Positions 1-11,814 of a DNA stretch of 64,000 nucleotides are shown here, in pieces. Under the pieces are notes generated by a model. The model saw nothing but the letters and a program-made list of their open reading frames with translations, made no database searches and had not been told where the DNA came from. The position numbers and the translations under genes were made by a program. The DNA lies in contig NC_056004.1 in the NCBI RefSeq assembly GCF_018446385.1, positions 24,868,492 through 24,932,491 on the forward strand, given 5' to 3'. Numbering within the stretch: the stretch's first letter is position 1; the number at the start of each line of letters is the position of its first letter. Origin of the DNA: Zingiber officinale. Its lineage: Eukaryota > Streptophyta > Magnoliopsida > Zingiberales > Zingiberaceae.

Positions 1-1165
1 GATGAAGCTAAAAATTGTAAACGAGAGGCTGAAACATGACCTAGACGAGTATGCCACAAATAAAAATCAGAAGAAGAACGACTCAATCGGAAAGATGACA
101 AATCGATACTAGAAGCTGCAACATTTGGTACTTGAAGCTTATCCAAAACATAGAGTCCCCCTTGCCTACGGCCTATCCCAATCACCTTCTGAGATTGCGG
201 GTCTTGCACATAACAATTGGATGAGGAAAAAGAGATTAAATATCCAGACTCAGACAATTGACTAACAGAAACAAGATTAAGTGTAAGACTAGGAATAAAA
301 TAGACATCGGGAAGAGATAAGCAAGTTGTAACAACAGAACCAACACTTAATAATGGCATCGGAGTACCATTAGCGGTCATAACTGATACAGATGAATTAG
401 AATATAAGGAGATAAAAGATGACAAGTTAGGTGACATATGATGAGAGGCTCCAGAATCTAAGATCCATAAAGAGGAAGATATACCTGATGCACTAGAGGA
501 TGACAAACCTATATGAGAAGAAGCAGACATGGCAAAGGGCTGTGAAGCAAGGAATTGTTGAAACTGCTCAAGCATATGCGGATCTAAAGAGGGGGCAGCC
601 ACTGCATTACCAGACTATGGTTGATTACTAGATTTCCACGAAGCATTCTGATGTTGCAATGGTGGGGACTGAGATCTTTGCTGCTGATGTTGTTTACCTT
701 TGTTTAATAGTAATGGACATTGAGACTTCCAATGTCCTTTTTCTTTGCAATAGGCACACTCATCAATAGAAACCTTCGAAGTCGACCTACTTTGATTATG
801 TGGCATAGATCGTTGTGGTGTTGCAAAAACTGATGGCGTAGATGACGCAATAGTCTTCTTATCAACCTGGGACTTAAGGCGAATCTCCTCAGCTAGCAAT
901 TCATGTACTACTGAATCAACAGAAGGGAGAGGACTACGATGTAAAATTGTTCCACGCAATCCTTCAAAGTCATCGCGAAGAGCCATCAAGAACTGGACAA
1001 GATGTCGTTCTTCTCTACGAGTATTGCGAAAACACCAAACAAAATCAAGTATTGCGAAAACAAAAGGAACCCAATCAAAACTGTACGATCCGCGAAAATT
1101 GTAGATCGAATTAACAATGATTCAATCAAATTATCAAAAAGATAGAAATAAAGGCTCTGATACCA
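1..1165 (-). pseudogene. Ty1/copia gag-pol fragment, truncated by window edge
   Basis: Read on the minus strand, this is the 5' part of a copia polyprotein. From high to low coordinates there is a short leader, mid-gag sequence (from about 1010), a CCHC zinc knuckle (CAYCKEKGHWKSQC, about 725-770), the protease active-site motif LDSGASHH (about 440-465) and gag-pre-integrase sequence (about 120-300). The first part of gag is missing: only about 110 bases separate the primer-binding site from mid-gag, so leader and gag were joined by a deletion. Frames are broken between gag and protease. The rest of pol would lie left of the window. Family assignment is firm from the motifs; the lineage is not determined. 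Confidence 0.85.
1153..1165 (-). other. Primer-binding site of the minus-strand copia element
   Basis: On the minus strand this reads TGGTATCAGAGCC, matching the usual plant initiator-Met tRNA primer site. It directly abuts the LTR terminus at 1166, which fixes both the orientation and the LTR edge. Confidence 0.9.
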
Positions 1166-1380
1166 TGTAGAAATTAACGCCAAAGAAAAAGAGTAGCCAT
1201 CTTTATTTGTATGAATCAAAAGATAAAGAGTACAAGGCCTTATATAGTTAATTACAAGAAAAAATCTAAAGAAAAAATCTAAACAAACCTTAACTGAAAA
1301 GGTAAAAGACTAAATTGCCCTCAAGGCTATAAACAAATAATTCTAATTAATTATATAATCTAACAAACAAAACATTGACA
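1166..1380 (-). repeat. 5' LTR of the minus-strand copia element
   Basis: The LTR begins (plus-strand sense) with TGTAGAAATTAA next to the primer-binding site. It probably ends at the ACA near 1380, giving about 215 bp. No second LTR or target duplication is visible, so the right edge is an estimate. Confidence 0.6.
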
Positions 1381-1765
1381 AAGATCGACAGATATTAAAG
1401 AATATCAAATGCAAAAAAATGACTTTGCAGGAAATCGAGATATTTAACGATTATGAAATTCTTATAAAGGATATTATTGAGATAACACCAAGATAACTTC
1501 TTATATATGAGAAAATGATTAAAAAATTAAACATAGACATAACCTGGTGTAAATATATTTCAGTTGATTTCTATATATTATTTTAATTTAGGTCTTTTAT
1601 TTGATGTATTGTATTATTTATGTAATTTATTTTTTTAATTATTAATGTTATAAATTTTATATAAATGTAAAATATAATAAGAAAGTATGTTACCTAAACA
1701 AACGTATGAGATTTTTAACTTTTGACATGATGCGTAGTATTATGAAAGCTCTTATTTATAGATTC
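1381..1765. other. AT-rich intergenic sequence
   Basis: Low-complexity AT-rich DNA. I see no coding potential or repeat structure that I can name. Confidence 0.6.
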
Positions 1766-1782
1766 TTTTATAAATAAGTTTA

Positions 1783-2028
1783 ATGTCCATGGGGCTATGA
1801 TGCCGCAGTAAGATATCCAAGTTATCACTCAGGTATTCGTGGTTTGAACTATAGTTATGACGTATTTGTAAGAATTTTTTCTCTAAATGGGGGGTGCAAC
1901 CAAAGGATGCTCGGTTTCTGGGTTGGCCGTCGTGTGCGCTTCCTGATTTATCCTGATAGCTTGTGAAAAATTTCCGTGGAACCAGACCGGTCACTCTTAT
2001 GATAGTTAAGGCTAACTGAGATTATCAA
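1783..2028 (+). mobile_element. SINE-like retroposon with perfect 17-bp target duplication
   Basis: A 246-bp unit lies between two identical 17-bp direct repeats (TTTTATAAATAAGTTTA at 1766-1782 and 2029-2045). Such long, AT-rich duplications are typical of LINE-machinery retroposition. The first about 80 bases look like a decayed Pol III promoter: a possible A box near 1795-1810 and a B-box-like GGTTTGAAC about 45 bases later. There is no coding sequence; an 80-codon minus-strand ORF here is chance. A tRNA-derived SINE is the best call. The source tRNA cannot be told by eye. Confidence 0.7.
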
Positions 2029-2045
2029 TTTTATAAATAAGTTTA

Positions 2046-3879
2046 AACCCGTTTATTAAACATATTATCCCAATATATTTATTTTACTTATTTTATATTA
2101 ATATTAAGTTTTTATATTTTTAAAAATAATTTAAAATTTTAAATATTTAGCTAATGAGGCCCAACATGACACCTCTAGGCCATATATGGTTGGGTAGTTC
2201 AGCCTGACTTGAAGTAGGACTGGCCTTGCCCAACTTAATATGGCTTTTAGCAGGCTGAGTCAATTTTGTATGTGTCTGACATGGGCCCAACTAATCCACA
2301 CCTCTTACAGTAGAGTGATTCATTTCCTGATCTGATAAATTATTGTAAATGCATTCTAGAAGAAAAGGGATTGATAGAGAATGAATTTCTTAAATTTTAA
2401 TCCGCGCGTGTTGAATTACATTGCATATTCACGAGCGCACAATATTGCTCTAATTTAAAATAAATCATCTCAAAATCACAATAAAATCTTAAGAACATTA
2501 TGAGAATTTTAAAGGTGGGGAGTCTGATTGAGATGGTCTTGACTTTATTTCTAGAATTAAAAAAGTCTTTGTTTACTGATTAGTTTGAACCAACACAAAG
2601 ACCCTTTTATTATTCTAAAATAAGAGACAATAAACCATACGTATTTCTTTAATTTTGGTGGCAATCTCGTGCAGTAGAATGAAACAATGTTCATCTCTAT
2701 CTAGCTTTCGTCTTGAAATTGAACTAGTACTGAAATATATGAAATACAAAGACCGGGAAATAATTAAATGGTTTTCATAAAAAGGATTTTTGGCACATTT
2801 ATTTCTGATGGCAAACACTGTGTGAGAGTTGAATCAAGGTCAGTTCTGTAGATATGCTTTAAGAAAGGTTGTGCTGGAGGAGACTTGTAATTGGCTCATA
2901 AGCCCCGGATTTTATTTTGTTTAATTGGAGGTCGTATCTCCAACAAACTGATCGATTTTATTTCTTTCTTATTCATGCACGATCTGGTTTTTATATATAT
3001 ATAAAATGACCACTGTTTTTTTTTTTTCATTATTTACAAGAACATTTCCAACTATTCTAATGTAAATATTAACGGACGTGCACAGCGTATGTTGGCTTTT
3101 GACACTGCGATTAAGGTAATTAATAGCTTTTTATTTAGTAATTTCTCAAAAGAAAATTAGGCCAAAGGAACTAATTAAGTGGAACAATCTATTTAGTCAA
3201 ATTAGATCGTGTAACTTTCATGATCAAATAATCTCTATTTTTCTAAAATTATTTTCTATTTTTCTTTAGTTTATTATATGGTCGAGAATATGGTTATTCT
3301 TTATTTCTTTGCTAAAATATATACCTCAGTAAATTGAAGCTGAACTTGATTAATCACTGGTGGAACATGCGAACAGAGATAATAATATAATTATGAGAAG
3401 CATGCCTTCCACCATTTAATTTGATTTTAAAGGAATAAATCCGCATGCTTTATAATTTTGTTACTAAAATCTGGAACCACAACTGTCATTAATTAGAAAA
3501 GACTTGAATTTGATAACTAAAGCATAAAATTGGATATGACGCATAAAATAAGAGATTGTATATTTTTAATTTTTTTACTAGTAAGATAATCCTTTATAAG
3601 ACTAAAACACTCATTTCTCTCTTCTAAATTATTATCGTTTAACTCACTTTGAGAAATTCTAAAAACAAATTAAAATATTAAAAGATATTTCTTTAAAGAG
3701 TATTTGAAAATGATGTTGTATACAGACAATCTATTGCCGAAAATATACAGGGTATTAGTCAAATTTAAATACTCGAATTAAATTCAACTTACAGCTAAGA
3801 TGACTTGAGCTGATAATCTCATGTTGTCAGCAGGGGCTGGTTTCTACTAAGTGATGAAAACAGGCTGCACCGTGTTGAC
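2046..3879. other. Intergenic, mostly AT-rich
   Basis: No gene is recognised. About 2145-2310 is a more GC-rich patch with repeated GGCCCAAC/TTGGGC-type words that resembles a decayed transposon end. The remainder is AT-rich with short homopolymers. Confidence 0.5.
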
Positions 3880-4330
3880 AGAGCGGGCTGAGCGGTCGGG
3901 CGGGCAGGTCGGCCGAGTAGACAATTTGTGCAGGAAGATCAGCCGAGTGATAGAGCGGCTAATCGGGATTTAAAGCCGAGCGGTCGAGCAGACTAACCGA
4001 GCGATGCAGACAGGTCGGGCGGTCAGAGAGTCGAGTAGACAGATCAGGCGGCAGACAGGTCGGACTGTCAGAGAGGTCGACCGAGTCGAGCAGACAGACC
4101 GGGCGACAAATAGGTCAGGCTGTCAGAGAGGTCGTCCGGGTCGAGCAGACAAGTCGGGCTGTCAGAGAGGTCGACCGGGTCGAGTAGACAGGTCGGGCTG
4201 TCAAAGAGACTGGCCGACCGGGCAAACTGACAGGCCGGTGAAGATCCCGAGCGGGCGGAGAAGTCTGTCGGTCGAACAAAGAGACAAACCGGGCGAGCTG
4301 ACCGAGGCCCGCGAGTCACAGTTTCCTTGA
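3880..4330. repeat. GC-rich degenerate tandem repeat block
   Basis: Variants of a unit of about 30-40 bases recur, with words such as GGTCGGGC, GTCAGAGAGGTCG and GAGCAGACAG. The block opens long ORFs on both strands (4004-4330 plus, 4068-4433 minus), but the repetitive composition explains these and I do not regard them as genes. Confidence 0.65.
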
Positions 4331-4900
4331 AACAAATTCGCCTACCTCCGGTTGTGCTTCGAGATTTACAAGGGTCGTCTGTTTCCCAGGATACAAGAGC
4401 CGACCGTGAATCCGACCAAGCACTGGTGGTCACGGCGAGCTGAGTGGTACCCGAATGCTACCACTGACACTCCGCCGAGCAGGAGATGCACGACAGAGGA
4501 GGAGGAAGAAAAATGGAGAGTCTTTGCTTTGCTTGTTGTATCTCTTTTGTCTATGATCGGAGCCTCCTTATATAAGAGCTTGGATCAATGGCCAGAGTAA
4601 ATGATCTTAATGGCCGAGTAGTGAAACAATCACCGTTTCACTCATTATTACTTGGCCGGTTTTACTTGCATTAATCTCAAATTTAATGCATCCGTTTCAC
4701 AGCAGCAAAAGATCTATGTGGCAAAATATTGATTGTTTCACTTGGGCAAATTTTGGCCCAACCGGTTCAGCATTCATGTGCGCAGGTCACAGTACACACG
4801 AGTCAACTTCATTCAATGCAATCCGAACCCTTGATTTGCACCTCTTGCGCATCCACATGTGAGAGAGAGTCTCTCCTCATGTATTTTTCACATCTTTAAT
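4331..4900 (+). other. Unclassified LTR-like sequence with TATA-like element
   Basis: The sequence following the tandem block has an LTR-like look: a GC-rich first part, then TTATATAAGAG near 4567-4577 and a more AT-rich tail. No termini, primer site or duplication could be found, so it may be part of a decayed LTR retrotransposon or simply intergenic. Confidence 0.3.
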
Positions 4901-6214
4901 GTATGTGAATTAATATAAACAAAAAAAAATACCTTAAAATTTTTAATATAAGATTAAAGTTCTATTTACAATAGAGCATCTTTCCTCCTTCATTTCTTCT
5001 ACCCTTATTCAACAAGATTAAGTATTTTTCTAGTTTATTTACTTATTTATTTACTTTTAAATATTAGTACCTTATGCCATCGATAATGTCCAACTAAGCA
5101 ACAGCTTTAGCACAAACCTCTCGAACTCTTGGCTCTCTTCCCGAGCCTCTATTGCTCTTAATTTGCGTTCTCGTTGAAATATGATATACTCGTAAATTAT
5201 TATCTCCATTATTGTTCTTTGTATGCGTATCACAAACTTAAAAAAAATGGGAGATTATTGTTCTCTTCCAATTAAAAAAATTATTAGAAATTAAATTTTG
5301 GACTTGATGCTGAGTCTTAATTTGTCTTATATGTGAGATTGAATTCTAACTTTTATTTATGTGTAATTTAAACTTTAAATAAGTTGTATTCTACTGTCAA
5401 TTTGCAGTTCACTTTGTCGTCCAAGCTGGCAAGATTTTAAAGCTCAATAAAATTTGAATATAATATTTTTTTAATTATGCAGAAAAATATTGGCTACCTG
5501 GATAAATATGTGAGTTAATAAAGGCTTTAACTTATGGCTTTAACCTTTGTTTTTTATTATTATCGTGGATCGGAAAAGCAATGATTTGGCAAAATGTCTT
5601 ATTGATTCCGGATGTTTCATAATGTCGATTCTATAATTATTTATAGAAAAGTAAATTATAAAATTAAATAGGCCTGAAAGGGTATTTCTCTTGACTTTAT
5701 TAGGAATTTACCTTATGACCAATTTAGTCATGCTATTTAGGGTTAAAAGTTCCATTTTCTTTATTCATATTGATAATGGAGTTTAATAATTATAAGGGGT
5801 GGACTACTTACTTTTATTGTTTTTTTTCACTTTTTTACCTTGATTCCTTTTATAGAAATAAAAAATTTACATTGAACATTAATATTGATGACAATGCCAT
5901 TCTAGCCCCGTGATAATGATAAAGTGATGATCACTTTCTCAATTTTTCAGCATTGTAGGAATTTTAAATTATGAATTGTATATCTTATATAAATTGAAAG
6001 ACTTACCATTGTAAACACAGGATTTTGTGTAGATTTATAGCAATTGTTAAAATAGAATTAAATGCAGAAATTATAAGTCATCAAATCAATCTGATGATTA
6101 AGAAGTAAAATTAATGCGGGTTTGATCTTTCTTAGGGTTAAGATCCATAAGAGAGTCAAGATCATCCTAATCCTATGGAGACGGGAGCTTTATATAGTTT
6201 TAGAATTTAAATCT
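4901..6214. other. AT-rich intergenic sequence
   Basis: AT-rich and without recognisable genes, repeats or termini. Confidence 0.5.
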
Positions 6215-6222
6215 ATTATCAA

Positions 6223-6782
6223 TAGGGATGTGAATGAACCAAACAGTTCGCGAGCTATTCGGAGCTCGATTTGGTAAAAAAACTCATTCGAGTTCATTTG
6301 TTTATCTTATTGAGCCGAGCTCGAACTCGATTTCGAGCTCGACAGTTTTATCGAGCCGAGCTTGAGTTTAAGGATATTCGGCTCATGAGTTCGCGAATAT
6401 GTTCGTTTATAGGCTTGCGAGCCAAAAAAATGAGTCTTAAAACGAGTCTTAAACCGAGCCAAAAAACGAGCTCTAAAACGAGCAAAAAAAAAAAACGAGC
6501 CTTAAAATGAGTTTTAAAATGAGCTCTAAAACGAGCCAAAAACGAACTCTAAACGAGCCCGAGCTCACTTAACGAGTTAGGCTCGTTAACTTTGATAATC
6601 GAGCTAATAACGAGCCGAGCTCGAACTGTTCGCGAGCTTGATAATTCTAAAACGAGCCAAGCTCGAACCTTGTGATAAAAGCTCGATTCGAGCTCGATCC
6701 GAGCTCGAGCCCGAATATAACTTAAACGGGCCGAGCTCAAGCCTAATATTGTTCGGCTCAGTTCGGCTCGTTTACATCCCTA
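6223..6782. mobile_element. Non-autonomous hAT-type element
   Basis: The unit starts TAGGGATG and ends CATCCCTA (terminal inverted repeats, imperfect but extending further inwards). It is flanked by an identical 8-bp duplication ATTATCAA at 6215-6222 and 6783-6790, the hallmark of hAT insertion. The 560-bp interior consists largely of reiterated GAGCTCGA/AACGAGCC words that can fold on themselves. It encodes no transposase; the two ORFs of about 63-79 codons are by-products of the repeats. Confidence 0.85.
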
Positions 6783-6909
6783 ATTATCAACCAACCAATA
6801 TTTCTCTATTTTATTAAGAATTTGGATCTTTACTAACCAACTCTCAATTAATTTGGTGAAGACTAAGATTAAATTATGTTAATATTCTATTTTATATCGA
6901 AAATAATTT

Positions 6910-7135
6910 CACTACAAAAAAAATACAGGATTGCTGACGGGAATACCGACGGATTATATAATCCGTCAGAAATATTTTACATTGCCGACGGAATCTATAA
7001 TTCTGTCGGCAACACCACTAGGCTACCGATGAAATTAATATTTCATCGGGACCCCCATCAGTAACTTCACTAGGTTACCATCGGTAACGACTGAAAATAC
7101 TGACGAAATTATAATTCCGTCGATAATGCCGCATC
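6910..7135 (+). repeat. CACTA-1 left terminal and subterminal repeats
   Basis: Terminal CACTACAAAAAAAA is followed by inverted and direct copies of GCCGACGGAAT and variants (for example near 6935-6970, 6985-7015 and 7095-7125). In En/Spm-type elements, reiterated subterminal motifs bind the element-encoded TNPA/TNP1-type protein. Confidence 0.85.
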
Positions 7136-7139
7136 AAAA

Positions 7140-7560
7140 GCAAACCCTAGGCTCTTCATTTTTTTTCCACGCGTGGCGCTCTCCCGTTTTCCTTGATCGT
7201 CGGTAAACGACGCTCCTCTCCCCGCCTTTCTCGCTCTCTCTTTCCGACGCAGGCAGCCTCCGTGGCGGTCGGCAGCTGGCCCTGGCAGCCCCGTGCGAGC
7301 CACCAGCTGCCTGTTGGTGGTTGTGCCGGCCGACAGCTGCCTACTAGAGGCCTTGTCGGCCAGCAGCTGCCTGCTGGCTGCTGTGCCAATCACCGTCGAC
7401 CGCTAGCTGCCTGCTGCCGCTAGCAACTTGTTGGCGGTTGTGTCAAACTCTGCTGTGTTGGCAGAGGTGCCAGCCCCCAACACCTGCTATGCTGCCGGCT
7501 ATGCCAGCCTGTGTTGGTCGGTAGCAGCAGTTCCTGCTTTGAACTTGTCATTTTTTGTGA
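7140..7560 (+). other. CACTA-1 GC-rich leader
   Basis: A GC-rich tract with reiterated CAGCTGCCTG and TGTGCCGGCC words lies between the subterminal repeats and the transposase. It opens overlapping ORFs on both strands (7109-7423), which I attribute to composition. CACTA-2 has a GC-rich tract in the corresponding place, with different repeats (37085-37242, 56203-56450). Confidence 0.5.
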
Positions 7561-7807
7561 TAAATTTTGAACTAAATTATTTTTATTTTATAAATAGGTA
7601 GCATTTGCTGCTGCTTCTCTGGTTGACCTACACTTCTTCAGGTATAATTTAGTAAATTATATTTTATGTTATTTAACATGGTTCAATTTAGATATATATT
7701 ATGTTAGTATATTAATCTATAACATAATATAGTCCTTTTATTTGTTTTGTGTTAGTATGTTAATCTAAGCTAATTTCTAATTCTCAATTTATCAGTTTTA
7801 CGTGAAA

Positions 7808-9339
7808 ATGTCTATGAACAAAGTTTAGATGTACAATCTATTAGAAAATGGATTTAGTAGAGATGATTTTATTGCTGAAGTTGAAGAGTTTGTGAATTTG
7901 TTAAGAGTCATCCAGAATATATGAATTGTGCTGATTTGCAGTGTCTATGTAATCTTTTGAAATGTAGAAATAGAGCCTTCCGTGATGAGGATACCGTGAA
8001 AGTATACATATGTAGAAATAGTTTTGTGCTAAATTACTATAATTAGTATTGTCGCGGAGAGCCTTATTTGTATGAATCAATTGGGTCTTTTAGTGGTTCA
8101 TCATCTGCCATAATTTTTACTGCTCCTGAATCATCAACTAATGATATTACAATGCAATTAATGGTTCACAATGTGATGAATGCTGCAGTTGATTATTCCA
8201 ATATAGATGAAACATCAACATCTAAATATCAGCAACTATATGAAATGTTAAAGGCTAGTGAAATAGAAGTGTGGGAAGATATTCCCTCTGGTCATTCTCA
8301 ATTATCAACTACTGTAAGATTATTAGATATGAAAGTAGAACATCATTTTTTTAAAAGATGTTACGACGACGTATGACAATTGATGTTAGAATTACTTCTT
8401 ATTGATAACATAATGACTAATAATTTTTATAGTACAAAGAAAGTGATCAGAGGTTTAGATTTGCTTGTAGAGAAGATTGATTGTTGTATAGACAACTACA
8501 TGATATTTGGAATGAAGACAACGATATGCATGAATGTAAAATGTGTACTCACCCTCGTTATAAGCATAGTACTCGCATACCAGGGCAGAAGAAGAAAAAA
8601 ATTACTTGAAAAGTGATGTATTATTTTCCGTTAATTGCTAGACTTCAATGTTTGTATGTATTTGCTGCTAAAGCTTGTCACATGATGTGACATCATGAGC
8701 ATGAGCATGAGCATGATAGAGGTATAATGTGGCATCCTTGTGATCCCCCTGCATGGAAACATCTTAATATTGTATTTTCCTTTTTTGTAATGGAACCACG
8801 TAATGTGAGATTAGGACTTTTCGCAGATGGATTTCAACCATTTGGTTAGTCAAGGCAACAATATTCATCTTGGTCAGTTATATTAACATCGTGCAATTTA
8901 CCGCCATAGATGTGTATGAAAGATGAATTTATGTTCCTTACAATACTTATTCTTGGTCCAACCAATCCAAAGAGAAGATGGATGTTTTCTTGCAATCTCT
9001 GATTACCGAGTTGAAAAAATTATGGAATGTAGGGTCGGTGACTTATGATGTTGCTAATAAAACTAATTTTAGATTACATGCTACATTATTATGGATGATT
9101 AGTGATTTTCTAGCATACTCAATGTTGTTGAGATGAAGCACGACTGGTAAATTAATATATCCACACTGCATGATAGAGTCTGATGTATTTTTATTACCTT
9201 ACAGCGGAAAAGTATCTTGGTTTGATAATTATCATAAATTTTTACCACTTGATCACTCTTTCAAGTGAAATAAGAAAAATTTTCTAAAAAATATTGTAGT
9301 TAGAAAACCTCCTCCAGTCCATGCTTTAGGTGAACACAT
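7808..9339 (+). pseudogene. TNP2-like CACTA transposase, N-terminal part, broken
   Basis: The ORF fragments match the plant En/Spm TNP2 family (Transposase_21). The order is the WMYN-like N-terminal DNA-associated segment, an SGHSQLS-type linker and the central segment (about 8700-9290). Stops and frameshifts occur throughout, for example at 7835, 8375 and 8614. The intact-looking counterpart segments in CACTA-2 (56724-58205) allow a direct comparison. The N-terminal segment is usually spliced to the rest; splice sites were not resolved. A short GAGCAT hexanucleotide run sits at 8694-8712. Confidence 0.85.
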
Positions 9340-10501
9340 TGTTGGAGCAATCTATGTGACCCTAGGTTTTGATGTTTGGACAAAGATTTAAGTTATGTTT
9401 ATTATTGTATTTGATATACATTATGAATGTGCAGGATATAGGTACAACAAGGAAAAATCCAAGTGTACTATTGGCAAAGGTGAAAATTCAAGTGGAATCT
9501 TGGCGGTGTAAGTCCAAGCATGCAGTCTTGGCAACGTAAGTCCAAATGTGACTTGGCAATGGTTGAAGTCCCAGAGATGAGGAGCCTCTTGACAAAGGAA
9601 AACCCAATAACAAGGACAAGGTTGAAGAAAGCTCCAGAAGGTAAGGCGTGAAAGATGGGGAGACATTCGAGGGACGCGAGGCTGGTGGAGGTGGCTAGAA
9701 GGCCAGGTCTAGGTTGGTCGAGCAAGGATGAGTACTAAGTGAATGTACTCGGGGGGTCAAATCCTAAGGTTAGAGTTTGATGAGTTGACTGGGATGGGGA
9801 ACAAAATATTTCTATGCTCGCCGATTGTGAAAACAGTCGTTTGGTATTGTAGTAGTTAACCGTTACCATAGCAGTTAACTGTTATTATAATAGTCGATTG
9901 TTACCGTAGCAGTCGATTATTACTGTAGCAGTCGACTGGTATATTGTAGCAGCCGATTAGTACACTATAGCAGTCGATTGGTATCGAGCCGTTGGCTTAT
10001 AACGGTTAAATTCCATTTAGGACCAGTCGACTGGTATCTTTAATAGTCAACTGGTGGCGGGAAATATGGTTAGGTGTTTCCTCCCGAGCTCTATTTAATA
10101 GAGCTCGGAATGCTTGACAAAGGTTGATGAAAAAGAGGCGGTTAACCCCTATTAGTAGTCTTCCAAGTGCCCTAGCATCCCAAGAGTACTTGTGCGAGTT
10201 GTGGTGAGGTTTCTCCACCCACAAGAAGCTACTTGAGCTAGCCGGAGGTTTTTCGGAGAGTCATCCACCAACGGATCGGGATCGTCCACCTTACGGACAG
10301 TCGTGGAGTAGGACCTCTAATCTCTGAACCACGTTAAACATAACGTGTTAGAGGTTTGATTATCTTGTTTATTACCTCTAGGTTTTAGCTTTCATCTTGT
10401 TAGTTTGTTTTGTATTTCCGCTGTGCACTAACAAGCGTAGTAAGTGAAGAAGTAGGTGATCGACTATTCACCCCCTCTAGCCGGACGTCTATGCCCCAAC
10501 A
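9340..10501 (+). mobile_element. Solo LTR of a SIRE-like copia element inside TNP2
   Basis: The unit starts TGTTGGAGCAATC and ends ATGCCCCAACA. It carries the pyrimidine-rich TTCACCCCCTCTAG motif near its 3' end that also occurs in the two other SIRE-like LTRs of this window. The TNP2 frame stops at its left edge and resumes just after its right edge, proving insertion. The expected 5-bp duplication is imperfect: CACAT (9335-9339) versus ATCAT (10505-10509), with three extra bases. It probably arose by LTR-LTR recombination. Confidence 0.75.
9840..10060. repeat. Palindrome-rich tandem cassette in the solo LTR
   Basis: About eight units of roughly 24-28 bp, each centred on CAGTCGATTG or the perfect palindrome CAGTCGACTG and separated by GTAGCAG- or GGTATC-type spacers. 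Its place inside the LTR parallels palindrome cassettes of different sequence in other LTRs of the window. Confidence 0.7.
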
Positions 10502-10506
10502 TAAAT

Positions 10507-11085
10507 CATTGAGCAAATAAATAGTTATAGATTTCTACTAGTATATCAATCTGGTTCTGATGAGATAAATAAATATATTGTTAAGATATGCAAGTGTGGT
10601 TGAAAGAAAAGAAATATTTTTAGGAGTTACCGTATTGGAAGTATCTACTTATTCGATATAATTTAGATGTTATGCATATTGAGAAAAAGTTCTTCGATAA
10701 TATTTTTAACACCGTGATGAATGTGTCTAGAAGAACTAAAGACATTGCAAAATCACGTGAGGAATTAAAAGAACTAGTCAATAGACCAGAGTTGCATCAG
10801 GATGAAACAACCAATAGATTTCCAAAAGCTTGTTATACATTGGACAAAGATGGTAAGCAAAATTTATGTAATTGATTGAAAGAAATCAAATTTCCATATG
10901 AGTATGCCTCAAATATGTCTCGGTGCGTGGATATGAATAGATTAAAGATGTTTGGAATGAAAAGTCATGACCGTCATGTATTCATGCAAAGACTTATTCC
11001 AGTAGCTTTCTATGACTTACTTCCTCAAAATGTTTGGCAAGCACTCTCTGAATTGAGTTTATTTTCAGAGATTTGACAACGGGTA
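10507..11085 (+). pseudogene. TNP2-like CACTA transposase, C-terminal part
   Basis: The TNP2 frame resumes after the solo LTR. The conserved LDVMHIEK-type segment is at about 10660-10690, followed by the segment ending near 11075. In-frame stops occur at 10873-10875 and 11074-11076, plus a nonsense codon near 10620. Recognised from family knowledge; decayed and not expected to be functional. Confidence 0.8.
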
Positions 11086-11587
11086 TTATGATGGATAATA
11101 TACTTTAGCTAGAAATAGACATTCCTCTTATATTATGTAAGTTGGAGCGTATATTTCTAAATAGTTTTTTTTTATTTAATGGAATATCTACCAGGTCCTA
11201 TGTAGTACAGATGGATGTATCCATTCAAATAATTTTTTAGGAAATTAAAAAATAATATTCGTAACAAAGAAAGAGTTGAGGGGTCAATATGTAATGTTTA
11301 TCTGGTTGAAGAAGCATATTCTTTTTTGCTCATATTATTTTACTGATAGTGTGCAAACAAGACATCGCAGATGCCCACAAAATTCTGATGATGCTCATCA
11401 GCCGATAGATCCATCGATGCTTTCTATTTTGAAGTTTCCTGGTAAGTCAATGGGTGTATCACTTTCTAGATGGTTAATCAAAGATGAATACTATGCTGCA
11501 AGAACATGCATACTCTTAAACTGTGAAGAGATCAAACATATACAATGCAAGTTAACTTCTCTAATTAAACACTTATCCTCTGTTTAA
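11086..11587 (+). pseudogene. DUF4218-like segment of the CACTA transposase
   Basis: Fragments resemble the DUF4218 region that follows TNP2 in plant CACTA elements, including a CSYYF...QTRHRR stretch at about 11325-11375. Frames are interrupted between 11086 and 11275. The terminal ORF ends with a stop at 11587. Confidence 0.65.
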
Positions 11588-11814
11588 TTATTTTGCTTGA
11601 TATCCCAATTTTTATATAATTACCTTCTTTCCCATCTTGTACGAACAACAACTATATCTATAAAATTTATCAATTGGTGTAAGTGAGGTAGTTGCAAAGT
11701 TAGAGATCAAATTTGCATTATGATTTCAAATATATGTAAGTTAGAGAATTTTTGAAATTTTTTAGTTCATGTCTATTAAGAAGTGTCCTAGTTTATATGT
11801 TAACTATTTTTATA

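Noticed and set aside
2145..2310. Possible relative of the element-like patch at 19330-19770
   Set aside because: Both share GGCCCAA-type words, but no terminal inverted repeat or duplication could be found in either, so no element is called.
7109..7423. Three overlapping ORFs in the CACTA-1 leader
   Set aside because: They arise from GC-rich reiterated CAGCTGCC words. CACTA-2 does not conserve them.
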